Assembly (NCBI GenBank): GCA_948146395.1
Contig: OX411554.1
Location: forward strand, 37,549,730-37,613,729
Source of the DNA: Fragum whitleyi
Lineage: Eukaryota > Mollusca > Bivalvia > Cardiida > Cardiidae
Reading direction: 5' to 3'
DNA length: 64,000 nt
Part shown: one piece after another, positions 46,805 to 57,838 of the stretch
Position numbering within the stretch: the first letter of the stretch is position 1
Layout: every line of letters begins with the position of its first letter
Position numbers and translations under genes: made by a program
The notes under the pieces: model-generated
The model's database searches: none
Seen by the model: the letters and a program-made list of their open reading frames with translations, nothing else
What the model was told of the DNA's origin: nothing

Positions 46805-48734
46805 TGATATGTTGCGGGCAATTTTCGGGATATTTTGGTCGGAAAAGTTGAATAACGTGATATATCCGGAACAGTTCTACATTCACTAGAATTTCAGTGT
46901 TTACGGTTTGAAGTGACTTCTAGTGATTAATATTAGTGTTAGATATGAATAATTTTGATAAAAAAAATCAGTCTGCTAGGCTGCTAGGCTGCCAACTTCA
47001 CTCTGCTACGCTGCTAGGCTGCTAGGCTGCCAGACTGCCAACTTCACATTTCAAGCAGTCTAGCGGCGTAGCATACTAAAATGACCACTATCGTTTTTTA
47101 TCAAAAGATTAAAGTTCTCATTATTGTTAGGGCGAGATAGATATGTTGCGGGCAATTTCCGGGACGTTTTGGTCGGAAAAGTTGAATAACGTGATATATC
47201 CGGAACAGTTCTACATTCACTAGAATTTCAGTGTTTACGGTTTGAAGTGACTTCTAGTGTTTAATACTAGTGTTATATATCAATAAATTTGATAAAAAAA
47301 ATTTAGTCTGCTAGGCTGCTAGGCTGCTAGGCTGCCAACTTCACTCTGCTAGGCTGCTAGGCTGCCAGACTGCCAACTTCACATTTCCAGCAGTCTAGCG
47401 GCGTAGCATACTAAAATGACAACTATCGTTTTTTTTATCAAAAGATTAAAGTTCTCATATTTGTTAGGGCGAGATTGATATGTTGCGGGCAATTTTCGGG
47501 ACATTTTGGTCGGAAAAGTTGAATAAAGTGAGATATCCGGAACAGTTCTACATTCACTAGAATTTCAGCGTTTACGGTTTGAAGTGACTTCTAGTGTTTA
47601 ATACTAGTGTTATATATCAATAAATTTGATAAAAAAAATTTCAGTCTGCTAGGCTGCTAGGCTGCTAGGCTGCCAACTTCACTCCGCTAGGCTGCTAGGC
47701 TGTCAGACTGCCAACTTCACATTTCCAGCAGTCTAGCGGCGTAGCATACTAAAATGACTACTATCGTTTTTTATCAAAAGATTAAAGTTCTCATATTTGT
47801 TAGGGCGAGATTGATATGTTGCGGGCAATTTCCGGGACGTTTTTGTCGGAAAAGTTGAATAACGTGATATATCCGGAACAGTTCTACATTCACTAGAATT
47901 TCAGTGTTTACGGTTTGAAGTGACTTCTAGTGTTTAATACAAGTGTTATATATCAATAAATTTGATAAAAAAATTTTAGTCTGCTAGGCTGCTAGGCTGC
48001 TAGGCTGCCAACTTCACTCTGCTAGGCTGCTAGGCTGCCAGACTGCCAACTTCACATTTCCAGCATTCTAGCAGCGTAGCATCCTAAAATGACCACTATC
48101 GTTTTTTTATCAAAAGATTAAAGTTCTCATATTTGTTAGGGCGATATTGATATGTTGCGGGCAATTTTCGGGACATTTTGGTCGGAAAAGTTGAATAACG
48201 TGATATATCCGGAACAGTTCTACATTCACTAGAATTTCAGTGTTAACGGTTTGAAGTGACTTCTAGTGTTTAATACTAGTGTTGTATATCAATAAATTTG
48301 ATAAAAAAAAAACAGTCTGCTAGGCTGCTAGGCTGCCAACTTCACTCTGCAAGGCTGCTAGGCTGCTAGGCTGCCAGACTGCCAACTTCACATTTCCAGC
48401 ATTATAGCGGCGTAGCATACTAAAATGACCACTATCCTTTTTTTTATCAAAAGATTAAAGTTCTCATATTTGTTAGGGCGATATTGATATGTTGCGGGCA
48501 ATTTTCGGGACATTTTGGTCGGAAAAGTTGAATAACGTGATATATCCGGAACAGTTCTACATTCACTAGAATTTCAGTGTTAACGGTTTGAAGTGACTTC
48601 TAGTGTTTAATACTAGTGTTATATATCAATAAATTTGATAAAAAAAATTCAGTCTGCTAGGCTGCTAGGCTGCTAGGCTGCCAACTTCACTCTGCTAGGC
48701 TGCTAGGCTGCTAGGCTGCCAACTTCACGGACCT
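46805..48734 (-). repeat. Right arm of foldback-like element, inverted ~330-bp tandem units
   Basis: Reverse complement of the left-arm units. AT-rich parts lie near 46957, 47285, 47625, 47950, 48295 and 48635, giving about six units, more than in the left arm. The junction with the GC core at about 46801 falls in the middle of a unit. Confidence 0.93.
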
Positions 48735-48869
48735 CTTTTTTTTTATCTATCTTTGTTTCTTCTCAGAGGATGAAAAGGTCTTTGGGTACCAACCGAAGAA
48801 ACACATATGAATATCAGTCAGTCCTGAACTGTACTTATTGTTTAAAGTTATGATTTGTTAACTTATTAA

Positions 48870-49633
48870 GGTGGCAATGGACAGCCGCCTCCCGACTCTC
48901 TGAACCGGAAGTTGGTTTTCGTTTATTTTACGGCTTTTTTAGCGCGTTGTTTAAAAAGACAGGTTTTCGTAAGGTTCTGCTTATGGAAATAACGTAGAAT
49001 AATGATAGTAAAATTTCATAATTTAGCTTCTTTTCAACATATGATATCAACTTAATGACTGGATCATTAAATTTAACAACAAAAATGCGTTACAAGCGTC
49101 GTTCAATTAGGAGAGGTCACTGTAAAAGAACGAAAAACTTTCTTATTTGCATGGAAAGGTATGCTGATTTTTTTACAAAATAAAGGAAAAATATGGGGTT
49201 TAAACATATCGGAAATCAAGAAAAAATCATTGGGTATTTTTTTCAAAAAACAGGTTTTTGTGGCATTTTTTCCTTTAAAATTACAAAAATTAGTGTATTT
49301 TTAACTTTTAAAGGCAAATTGTGCAAATGCAATTGATCAAAGAGAAATTTACTGGCACCAGCCATTGTGTACATGTATAAGGTCTATCAAAATGTATTTG
49401 TTTTATAGCTAAAAGCTAGTACTTAGTTCATACTAGACCTTTAACGAATATAAACGTTTTACTGAAAAATGGCCAATACCACTCAAGGGCAGATAACTCT
49501 AGCATGAAAACGAGCATGGAAAGGTACCTTCAAATTTTGATAAAATGACTAGACAATGTTAATCTACAACATATGTGAACAAGAAAAAAAATCATTGGGC
49601 GGGAAAAAATGACGTCATGTGTCCATTGCTACC
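48870..49633. mobile_element. 764-bp TTAA-flanked TIR element
   Basis: E1 has a single TTAA (30805-30808) at the equivalent site. E2 has TTAA on both sides (48866-48869, 49634-49637) of 764 bp that begins 'ggtggcaatggaca' and ends with the complement of 'ggtagcaatggaca' (13/14). TTAA duplication is characteristic of piggyBac and also of Kolobok elements. The TIR is short and there is no transposase, so it is a non-autonomous member of one of these (class not resolved). Confidence 0.9.
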
Positions 49634-49784
49634 TTAATAGTATTTTGAACCATAACCTGAGAGATTCATTTTTATCATATCTGAAGCCAAAACCACTTCC
49701 GTGGTTGACACTTATGTCGTTATTCAATTTTATAACACTGCAGGATGAGAAATATTTAGGTATAGGTGAAAGTGTGTATTTCGT

Positions 49785-50062
49785 CGCTACCGTAGCATAT
49801 GCCCATATGAGCGACGCCCCCAGAAGACGGTTAGTTGTTACGGGGGATAGTGCAAGGATACATGACGAAACTACTGCTGAGATCCGCCATGGTTCTTTAA
49901 CGTGCTCGGTGTAAAGCACCGTCTCACGGGGTCTCGGTTTAAAGTCTCATCCGAAAGACAATTAGTTTTTGTTAGTGAATAAGCCCGGGAAATGAACCCA
50001 CGCGGTCGAACTTCAATGGTTTTGAAGTCCGGTGCTCCCAACTGAGCTAATCGGGCTGGTCG
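49785..50062 (-). mobile_element. tRNA-derived SINE (in E2)
   Basis: Orthologue within E2 of 30965-31248: body 'cggtgctttacac', 'gatgagactttaaaccgag' and a tRNA-like head at about 49985-50060 with 'tagctcagttggg'. A second short tRNA-like remnant on the minus strand ('ctcggtggtctagtgg') lies at 50104-50119. Confidence 0.82.
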
Positions 50063-51671
50063 TATAGGTTAAAGTGTGTGTGTGTATTTGTAGTATTTAC
50101 CACTAGACCACCGAGCCCGTATGGGTTAAAGGAGGTCTGGTACCCTATTAATATAATTCATAGATAATTTCTGTTTAAGGCTTAGAAATTAAAGTATAAC
50201 TTTGTATATTAAATAATTGATTCATAGTAAATTGCATACTTAAAGTCTTTATAAATATTATTTTTGTAACGTAATTTCCACGTCAAAAGCGAATAAGAAT
50301 CTTATTTAAGAAGTTTACTTTTTTAAAGGGAGGTAATAATTGCATGACTATGTCTGACAAATAGTTTAAGTCTAATACCCTGTTTTTTTCCTCCCGACTT
50401 ACCTTCCAATAAGAATTGGTAATCCTTCAATTGTTGGTTTATTTTTTGCACGAGAACCTATTGTTTACCTTCAAGAGTTTGGATGCTTGTAAAATCACTC
50501 ACTATCGATATCTTATTACAGTATTGCGGCTGATATTAGACTTTTCTTCTCGGAGCTAGATTTTGCTTAAACTGTAGTTAACCAATTCTAAACGTATTTT
50601 GGGAAGGATGGATCCAGTTTTTATTCATCGATTAAGAATTTTATGATTTCTGTTAAAGACGCAATGACTTTTCCAGAATAATTTAATAACTAAACCCGCC
50701 TGTCGAATTGTAAACAAGTGCATGACGGATCTGGTCCCCCTTGACCACGGCGATATCTACTCGTCAATTGGAGTGGTATCTAAGGTTGAATCTTTAATTT
50801 AATTTTCAAATAGGATTTTGAATTGATATGGGTTTACAGATTGAAAAAATGCAAAGTAGAATTGCACCAATGAAATATCTTCAGTGCCTGTCGCATTTGG
50901 TATTCGGCTATATTCGCTTCTGAGACAGACGAATACGAAACGTTTCGCTGGGAATAAGTTCACCGAATATTCGAGTGTATCCTTACAGCCCTACTTCAGC
51001 CAACGCAATTTTACAGAAAAATCTTAATAACGGCGTTCATCCCTATTCAAATAAAAGGTACAAAAAAGGTTGTACATGTAAAACACATGTCGAATCATTC
51101 TTAAAACGCGTCTCGAGACTGACTGTCTCTAGTTGATAAGTTATGTAAAACCGCGTTACCGTTTCTAATGACACAAGGTGTCTTGATGTGTCATTCGTCG
51201 CAAGTCGGCCGATTCCTGTAACCTACTTTTAACTCGGAGCCGTCGGAGATCGCCCGAGTATTGCCGAATGTAAGTTCAAGAGGACATGACCTAGATAAAT
51301 ACGTATTTCCGGCTAATTACTACAAGTTGCACCAGCGAAGGCTTGGGTCAAAAACATAGTATCTGTCTCTACGGTGTTTAGACACAAACTTTGTTTTTGC
51401 TTTAAACTCTCGACAAGCTTACGCCGATCAAAAATTCCCTTGATAAACATTGCAAGATCATTTTGTGTTTTTCAAGGCGAATTTTCATTATCTTCACTTG
51501 ATGAAGAATACTAGCAACACGCCATTTAAGAAACAAACATTGATTTTGCGGAGAAAAATATTGAAAGATACTAAATTGAATTTTAAGAGGCGCTACTTTA
51601 TTTCAAATGTATTAACACCCAACAGGATTTTCCAGACATGGTTTAACACTGGTGAACGACGTTCGTTCACC

Positions 51672-52019
51672 AAAAACCGAAAGAGTGCCTTTTATCTTGG
51701 CGTGCAACGGACTGATCTAGATATATTACTAAGGTCAAATTCATGGTCATTTGAAACAAGATTTGAAAAATACATGTGGCGTTCAAAGAATTTTAATCAT
51801 GATACAAGCGAAGAAATAGAGAAGTCTGGTTATTCACACGCGTAGTTAAGAATGTAATCAGACGTGGCGGATACAAAGGCTGATATATATAAACACTCAA
51901 TCACGAGCTCGAATAAATGAATTTTAACTGTATGCAAAAAGATTCCTGTATTCTGTTTGGCTGAAATCTAGTTTTATTTCCCCATGATGACTTGATCTTG
52001 AAAGACTCTCGTCTTCGGG
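51672..52019. other. Flank of E2, no gene recognised
   Basis: An open frame (51450-51845) crosses the E2 boundary, which argues against it being real. No motif recognised. Confidence 0.5.
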
Positions 52020-53010
52020 TTTTAAGTTTCTAATCATTATCTATGTATATTATCAATTATTTCGATTAACGATCTTTTGTGATATATGACGTTTCTTGAA
52101 CTTTCAACTTTGACCTTACCGTATTTTATTGCAGGATAGATTTGAGAAAAACAGGCTAATATTAAGACCCGCACCATGCCGAGAATTGACTCAAACTTCG
52201 ATTTGACATTAATGAGCACGTACGTGACATTTCCAACAATTTTAATGGGCATTCTTTGTATAACCTAGACAACTACACAATTCGGTTATAATATTCGTGA
52301 CTGACTAAAGAGAGAGAGCAGGCCCTGGTCAGACTGTGTGCCTGTACAAGAGGATTTGCCTTGCTTTGCGCACATGTGAAATTGTTGAGAATGCCACGCA
52401 CAGGCTCATTTTTTAAAAGTTGGTGTTTTGTTATAATGTTGTGATAAATTGGAAGATGATTGATCATTCCAGATTCAGAAAATAAGCACACTTCGGAAAG
52501 ATTCGACCCAAGTCAGTCTGCGCAATCCGCGCAGTCTGACTCGGGTGGATACTTTTCGCAATACGTAACGTTGTGATAAATTTCTATAATTTAAGATGGA
52601 ATTAGGTAAATTAATATATTCTGTAGAGTTATACATGGAAATAACTGAGATAAAACTAATATTCGGTTCGAACGGTTTGAATCTCGATTCCTGAACGTTT
52701 TTGCTTAAATCACCCTTACTTTTACTGCAAAAATTACGATAAAATTTAGAAAAATAGGATTTCTTTGTAAAATAAAGCAGTAATAAAGTGCATCACATTT
52801 ACTTAAAATGGTGCCTCATCAACATGGCAAAGCATGTTGAGAGGGAAAATATTAGAAAGAAAAATGGTTTGAAATCGCGCAAAAAGCACGCGGATCGATT
52901 GATTGCAATAAAGACAAGCTGGTTCCGTGCAACGCCCATGCATGTAAGACTAGAAATCGTTAGGTTGAAACTTGGTGTCTTCAAATCATTTAAATACTAC
53001 GTAACATTTT
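52020..53010. repeat. Old dispersed repeat, copy related to 58950-59995
   Basis: Diverged similarity with 58950-59995 in the same order: 'ttcttgaacttt', then much later 'tggcaaa..catgtt', 'tattagaaag.aaaatggtttN', 'gattgattgcaat' and 'aacttggtgt'. It contains 'tgaaattgttgagaatgcc', part of a motif also seen at 62791 and 62990. No coding evidence. Confidence 0.6.
52512..52540. repeat. Short palindrome outside the array
   Basis: 'gtcagtctgcgc' and 'gcgcagtctgac' around 'aatcc', preceded by 'agattcagaaaataagca' as in the array units. This links the macrosatellite's ancestral sequence to a dispersed family. Confidence 0.8.
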
Positions 53011-53083
53011 CAGTTTCAGAAACAAAATGGTGGCATAGAAATACTAAATGTTTTTTTTTTTCAGAAAATAGAATTCAGCCATA

Positions 53084-53181
53084 AAAGCTTAGATACGATT
53101 ACGTATCCCTCCTTTGATAATCAGATGTGGGAGGCATCAGACTATCAAAGGAGGGATACGTTATTGTATCTAATATAAGCT
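53084..53181. repeat. Long hairpin, 19-bp perfect inner stem
   Basis: 53101-53119 (acgtatccctcctttgata) and 53143-53161 are exact complements with a 23-nt loop. Flanking 'agcttagatac' and 'gtatctaatataagct' extend the pairing imperfectly to about 35 bp per arm. Could be a small MITE or a hairpin RNA source. Confidence 0.85.
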
Positions 53182-53254
53182 ATATTCTTAAAAAAACGGA
53201 TTACCAACTGTTATTTGACATCGATAGGTAAAGAATTTCTTACAACTTAGATTA

Positions 53255-54089
53255 ATCCCTCTCGATTATGTAAATGAAAGTACTCCCACAGAATATTTTG
53301 GCCAAGTAAAGAACCAAGACCGGAAGCTGATATCGAAAGGGGATTGCAGTAACTCGACTTTTTGTTCCAAAACAGACAAAATAAAAAAGTATACCTTGTA
53401 TTCTTATTCATAAAAGATTTAATAGGGATATCGCATTCTTGAAAGTCATCAAATTGAGATTCCGCAATATCGATGGTAAATATATAAATTAGAGTATAAC
53501 TTTTTTATGAAGATAATGCGTGTGTGGGGGGGGGGGGAGGGGGTGTACAATTCTTTTTCTATGGGAATGTATGCAATTCGTTTAAGCTGAAAATATCCGC
53601 GACACGTTTTGACAAGAGCACCGCCTTCGGGTGCCTACGCTCGGCTGTCGAGTGCTGGATGGTGGGACAAAATCTAAGTCGAAAAAGGGTTGTAATTTGC
53701 ACAAAATGCACCTAGTGTTATCCTCCTTGATAGTATAGGTTGCTCTTTTGATGGTGAACATGTGTGCCAAGTTTCAAGTGAATGCCTTCAGTAGAACCAG
53801 AAATATAACAAAATGTCACAGTTTTCGCACGACGACGACGATGACAACGACGACGACACGGAGGCTACAGCAACACCTCGGGTTTTCTCCGAAAACAGCC
53901 GAGCTAAAAATGACACCCAGTTCTGCATGTGGATATGTGCATATGCAAAGCGTTGTCATTTCTAAACGTTTGCAAATGTTTTTTGCATACTTAAGGCGTG
54001 AATGTTTTACACGGTGTCGCGTCATGCTATTCTTGTGCTACATAAAAAGGACAGCACAGTGTAGCACAATAATAGCATTACGCGACACT
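53255..54089. repeat. Imperfect tandem duplication, copy A
   Basis: Starts 'ccctctcgattatgtaaatg' (about 53262) and contains G-rich 53526-53543 and a CGA/GAC-rich stretch 53829-53862. It ends with a hairpin (54014-54088). Repeated at 54098-54667. Confidence 0.85.
54014..54088. repeat. 28-bp-stem hairpin (copy A)
   Basis: Arms 54014-54041 and 54061-54088 pair with two mismatches (core 'gtgtcgcgtNatgctatt') around a 19-nt loop; about 75 nt in total, pre-miRNA-sized. Duplicated at 54592-54666. Confidence 0.85.
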
Positions 54090-54097
54090 TCCTTAAT

Positions 54098-54360
54098 TTA
54101 TCCCTCTTAATTATCTAAATGAAAGTACTTCCGCAGAATATTTTGGCCAAATAAAGAACAAAGAACGGTAGCTGACATCGAAAGTGGATTGCAGTAACTC
54201 GACTTTTTGTTCCAAAACAGACAAAATAAAGATGTATACCTTGTATTCTTATTCATAAAGGAATTAAAAGGGATATCGCATGCTTGAAAGTCATCAAATT
54301 GAGATTCCGCAATATCGATGGTAAATATGTAAATTAGAGTATAACTTTTTTATGAAGATA

Positions 54361-54402
<42 letters not shown>

Positions 54403-54667
54403 GGGGTGTACAATTCTTTTTCTATGGGAATGTATGCAATTCGTTTAAGCCGAAAATATCTGCGGCACGTTTAAAAAATGACACCCAGTTCTGCATGTGG
54501 ATATGTGCATATGCAAAGCGTTGTCATTTCTAAACGTTTGCAAATGTTTTTTGCATACTTAAGGCGTGAATGTTTTACACGGTGTCGCGTCATGCTATTC
54601 TTGTGCTACATAAAAAGGACAGCACAGTGTAGCACAATAATAGCATTACGCGACACTTGCTTCCATA
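54098..54667. repeat. Imperfect tandem duplication, copy B
   Basis: Second copy of 53255-54089, lacking about 275 bp of it (equivalent of about 53610-53905). The G-rich stretch of copy A is replaced by (GT)n at 54362-54395. Ends with the same hairpin (54592-54666). Confidence 0.85.
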
Positions 54668-54724
54668 GGAAACGTGAATCTGAATTACATTTACAACAAC
54701 AAAAACAGTTATGATAATAATGAT

Positions 54725-54753
54725 GATGATTTAATGATAATAATAATAATAAT

Positions 54754-54831
<78 letters not shown>

Positions 54832-54842
54832 TATAATAATAG
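54725..54842. repeat. (AAT)n microsatellite
   Basis: About 35 'aat' units with minor interruptions near both ends. Confidence 0.95.
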
Positions 54843-55009
54843 TAAAATACTGCTCCTCGAGATAGATGCTCACAGAGACACGTGTAGTAATAAATCACCG
54901 ATCGCTTTTTGAAGTATGCTTATCATTTTGAAATGTACATTATCAATGGGGCAAAAGGGAAATCTCTGCGTTTACACAGAGTGACTCTTTTAACTATTAT
55001 AAACAAAAA

Positions 55010-55132
55010 AAAAGGTTTTGTTAATGGACTTAAACTGTACTGCATATGGCTGCCTACATATATTGTATTGTATTATGGGCCAGAGGCCTTAATTACTTCA
55101 ATAAAATATTGTCATTGTCATTGTCATTGTCA
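55010..55132 (+). mobile_element. LINE 3' tail fragment
   Basis: 'tgggccagaggccttaatta' followed by 'caataaaatattgtc' and four 'attgtc' repeats is the form of a CR1/L2-like LINE 3' end with a tandem hexamer tail. 5' truncated, no coding part; start approximate. Confidence 0.65.
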
Positions 55133-55754
55133 AATGACGATAGGTCAAAAAGATAAGATATCGTGACATATAATTTGCTAATCACCTTTACGTCACTCGA
55201 CTGATTAGCTCTCTTGAGTCAACAGTGGGACCAGTCTATAAACAATTATCCTTCTGAATTTGATTTTTTAAAACCAATGGTAAGCTTTTCAGACATACTT
55301 AATCGTCCAATATTTTTAAATAGAATGTAGAATGACTTCAGGTGTGGCCATGACCTATTTTGCATGACAAGTCTTGGTGCACAGCAGAAATAGGCAGTGA
55401 ACAGCATTGTTAATAAAGATTTTTGAAGGAAGATTAGAGGTACTTAATTAAGAGCAATGCATCCCCAGTTGTCAGTTTCGTGAAATTGACACAAAGTCCG
55501 ATTAAAACCATTTCATATCACTCATTCAGCGCTCTGATTTACCATTCAAAAACATAGTCGCATAATTCTTACTAGTTCATATGATGTTAGGACCTACTCG
55601 AATCGTATAACAGCATGGGATCCATCAATGAACAACTTTTCGCCAACGATTTTATATGTTGAAGGATCTCTTATGATGGTCGCTTTATAAAAAAGATCAC
55701 TTAATACACGTAATCGCTCGAGCAATATTAACAGCACTCTTCTTGGCGCTAGAA
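55133..55754. repeat. Old dispersed repeat sequence
   Basis: 'agataagatatcgtgacata' recurs at about 60349. 'gaagattagaggtacttaat' and 'catccccagtt' recur at about 62520-62570, and 'catatcactcattcagcgct' recurs at about 62825. These are shared pieces of an old dispersed family. No gene seen. Confidence 0.55.
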
Positions 55755-55768
55755 TTCAATAGATTAAG

Positions 55769-56034
55769 CAGTAGGTAGCGCGTCGGACTGTCAATCTAGA
55801 GGTCCCGGGTTCGATACCCCGACGGTGGCACTCATTCTTTCCGACTTTTTTTCTCTCACCATTGGGTTGATAATCTTAGACCTGTGCGAGCTATCAGCTG
55901 TAGGCTAGGAAAGGATGTTATGGTTGAACTGGCGTGAGAAATACCAGGAATCCTTTGTTAGGTGCTCAAGCCGCCGCGATATAATTGAAAAAAAAAATGT
56001 TGGAAGAGGCGTTAAACTCCTTTCAATAAACCAT
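55769..56034 (+). mobile_element. tRNA-derived SINE, well preserved, 14-bp TSD
   Basis: Flanked by exact 14-bp direct repeats 'ttcaatagattaag' at 55755-55768 and 56035-56048. The tRNA-like head 'taggtagcgcgtcggactgt' (box A region) and 'gggttcgataccccgac' (box B) are intact. Body: 'ccattgggttgataatc', 'gctcaagccgccgcgat', then 'gaggcgttaaactcctttc' at the 3' end. The exact TSD marks it as the youngest SINE in the window. It is not a tRNA gene, because the head continues into SINE body. Confidence 0.92.
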
Positions 56035-56279
56035 TTCAATAGATTAAGTTGGCAACCCTTTGAAATGCCTTTAGTTGATACGTGCATGTATATGTGATCC
56101 AAATATTTACATTTAACAACAACAAAAAAGTGGCGCACCATTAGTTGAATTGAGCAAAAAAAACATATCGAGATGTTGGTCATATTCACATGGCCGAAGA
56201 GATGATGTAAGGACAAACGATTTTTAATAAGGCCGAATTAAAAAAAAAATAATAGAATAAGTACCATGCAAGTAAACCA

Positions 56280-57592
56280 CCGAGGTTTCCAAAATCAAAA
56301 TCTGTAAGCTTGCAAAGGCACTTCATTGGTGGGGGGGGGGGGGGTCACTCTCTCAGATATTTGCATGTGAGATATAAGTTTTGTAAGAAATAAGAAATTT
56401 AATGGACCTCTAACATGCAATGGGCCAATTCTTTAAAGATCTTCACGACATCTGAACAGTCGCAATAAGAGCAACTCATCTGGACTGTCCTAATTCCTCT
56501 TTCAGGAAGCATAATTTTATGCAGCAAAACATAGATCTCAAGATAATTTCACGTTCGCCGTATTGATGACGATATCTACGTCAACTACGGCGAACCGTTG
56601 GTCACCGCAGGGGTTCGATTCGGAGATCGCCCGAGGACCAGTGGATATTTCGAAAAAGATTCACTAGCAAAATATCGGAAGATGACCGTGCAATGTTATT
56701 TTTTCAACGTGTCTGCAAACTATGGACTAGCGAATTCAAACTATTGTATGACCTTTGTTTAACACTATCGCAAGGTCTATTCTAACATTCGTAATTAAAC
56801 ACATGCAACCGGCTCACTCACACCGTACGTTTTTGAGTTTAGGCTCTAAAATGTTTGATTTACAGAGATATGTATATGACCTATTACTCAAACAAGACCA
56901 TCTGGGAGGTGCAGAAAGTGATCATGGTATCAAGGTTCTGCTATAACTCCATGTATCTTCAAAACCTTGAAATAAAGATTGAAAGAAATTTACAATTAAA
57001 AGGAAAAAGACATAATTTGACTGTAAGAATATGATTACTTTTCCTCTTAATCTTTTCCAGATATTTTACCCCTTACCCGGCTGAATTTTATTTTGTTTCA
57101 AACAAATTACCCGATAGTCGAGTGTTATGCGCTCTTAACACTTTGCTGTTTAATTCCTGCTTTTTACTTGCCTGTAATTTTATGATGGAGAAAACATTGT
57201 TAAAAAAGAAGAAATTGCTTCTGACGAGTAATTTCTTCTTTTTCCACACTATTTCCTACCCTCCCGAATGGTTATTTTTCAATTTAAATCCACTTTAAAA
57301 TATGATTTACAAAACCTTTGAATTTGGACAGATCTAAAATTTTGTAAAACAGGAAAGGGTTAAATCGTAACCCGGTTCTGTAAGTTTCCAAAGGCGAGCC
57401 TGCCTCAATCTGTCGATTATGCCAGTATCGGAGGGTAATGGGACAGGTTAACCAGTCTACTGCGAGTTTGGAACTAGCTCGCAGTGGGGTGTGTCGGGCA
57501 AGACACTTAATATTCAATGCCCAAGTCCAGTCCACCCAGCTTTTGATGGGTGGCAATGAAAGACATACATGGTACTAAAATAAATGAATATC
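56280..57592. repeat. Diverged segmental repeat, copy 1, ending in SINE-like sequence
   Basis: Collinear with 63060-64000: 'cacttcattggtNgg', 'catgcaatgggccaattctt', 'ttcacgacatc', 'gagtttaggctctaaaatg', 'caaattacccgatagtcgag'. A G14 tract (56331-56344) here is missing in the other copy. The end (about 57361-57592) has SINE-like sequence: 'gagtttggaactagctcgca', 'ggcaagacactt', 'cagtccacccagc'. The minus-strand open frame there is non-coding repeat. Confidence 0.78.
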
Positions 57593-57838
57593 AAAAAAAT
57601 AACCAATGCCTCTCTTCTCACTACCAAAAGGGCCACTAAGAAGCGTTTAGCTTATATAACTGTTTCAGTTTTATCTTATAACTATACAAATATACGTGTG
57701 ATAACATCCTATATGATGCTATTCATGATATCGTTGGTTAGTTTTAGAAAAATAACATAATGAGGTTATTTTTTTAAACCTGTATTTCTGTTAAAAGCAT
57801 CGACGAAAAAAAGGCAATTAGGGGTAATAAGAAAAATA
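57593..57838. other. Unannotated AT-rich spacer
   Basis: No gene or repeat recognised. Confidence 0.45.

Larger units (their letters stand above)
41115..48734. mobile_element. 7.6-kb foldback-like element with long tandem-repeat inverted arms
   Basis: The element starts 'aggtccgtgaagttggcagc' at 41115 and ends with its exact reverse complement at 48734. E1 has the uninterrupted site ('taacttttttttatctatc', about 30671-30690). The left arm (41115 to about 42600) and right arm (about 46805-48734) are inverted relative to each other, each built of ~320-348-bp tandem units. Between them lie a 1.5-kb mixed segment, a short tandem motif block and a GC-rich 362-bp tandem core. Long TIRs made of tandem repeats are the hallmark of foldback/Galileo-type elements (established for Drosophila). 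The target duplication cannot be read because the target is a T-run. No transposase ORF is visible, so it is likely non-autonomous. Confidence 0.88.
40700..51671. repeat. Long dispersed repeat E, copy 2 (E2), with nested elements
   Basis: Same start and end as E1. The E sequence is split into 40700-41114, 48735-48869 and 49634-51671. The splits are the foldback-like element and the TTAA-flanked element, neither of which is in E1. E2 lacks the 2.7-kb element, the MITE-like cassette and the 230-bp SINE fragment of E1. A G16 tract (40808-40823) stands where E1 has G10. The stretch 50140-51640 is E body with no gene I recognise. Confidence 0.85.

Noticed and set aside
51450..51845. 131-codon open frame
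   Set aside because: It crosses the E2 boundary, and the corresponding E1 region does not support it. No motif.
53829..53862. GAC/CGA trinucleotide stretch as an acidic or arginine-rich coding exon
   Set aside because: Short and imperfect, with no flanking coding signal; lost altogether in the duplicated copy B.
54674..54865. Open frame with poly-isoleucine
   Set aside because: Translation of the (AAT)n microsatellite.
55769..55840. Possible tRNA gene on the plus strand
   Set aside because: It is the head of a SINE bounded by an exact 14-bp target duplication.
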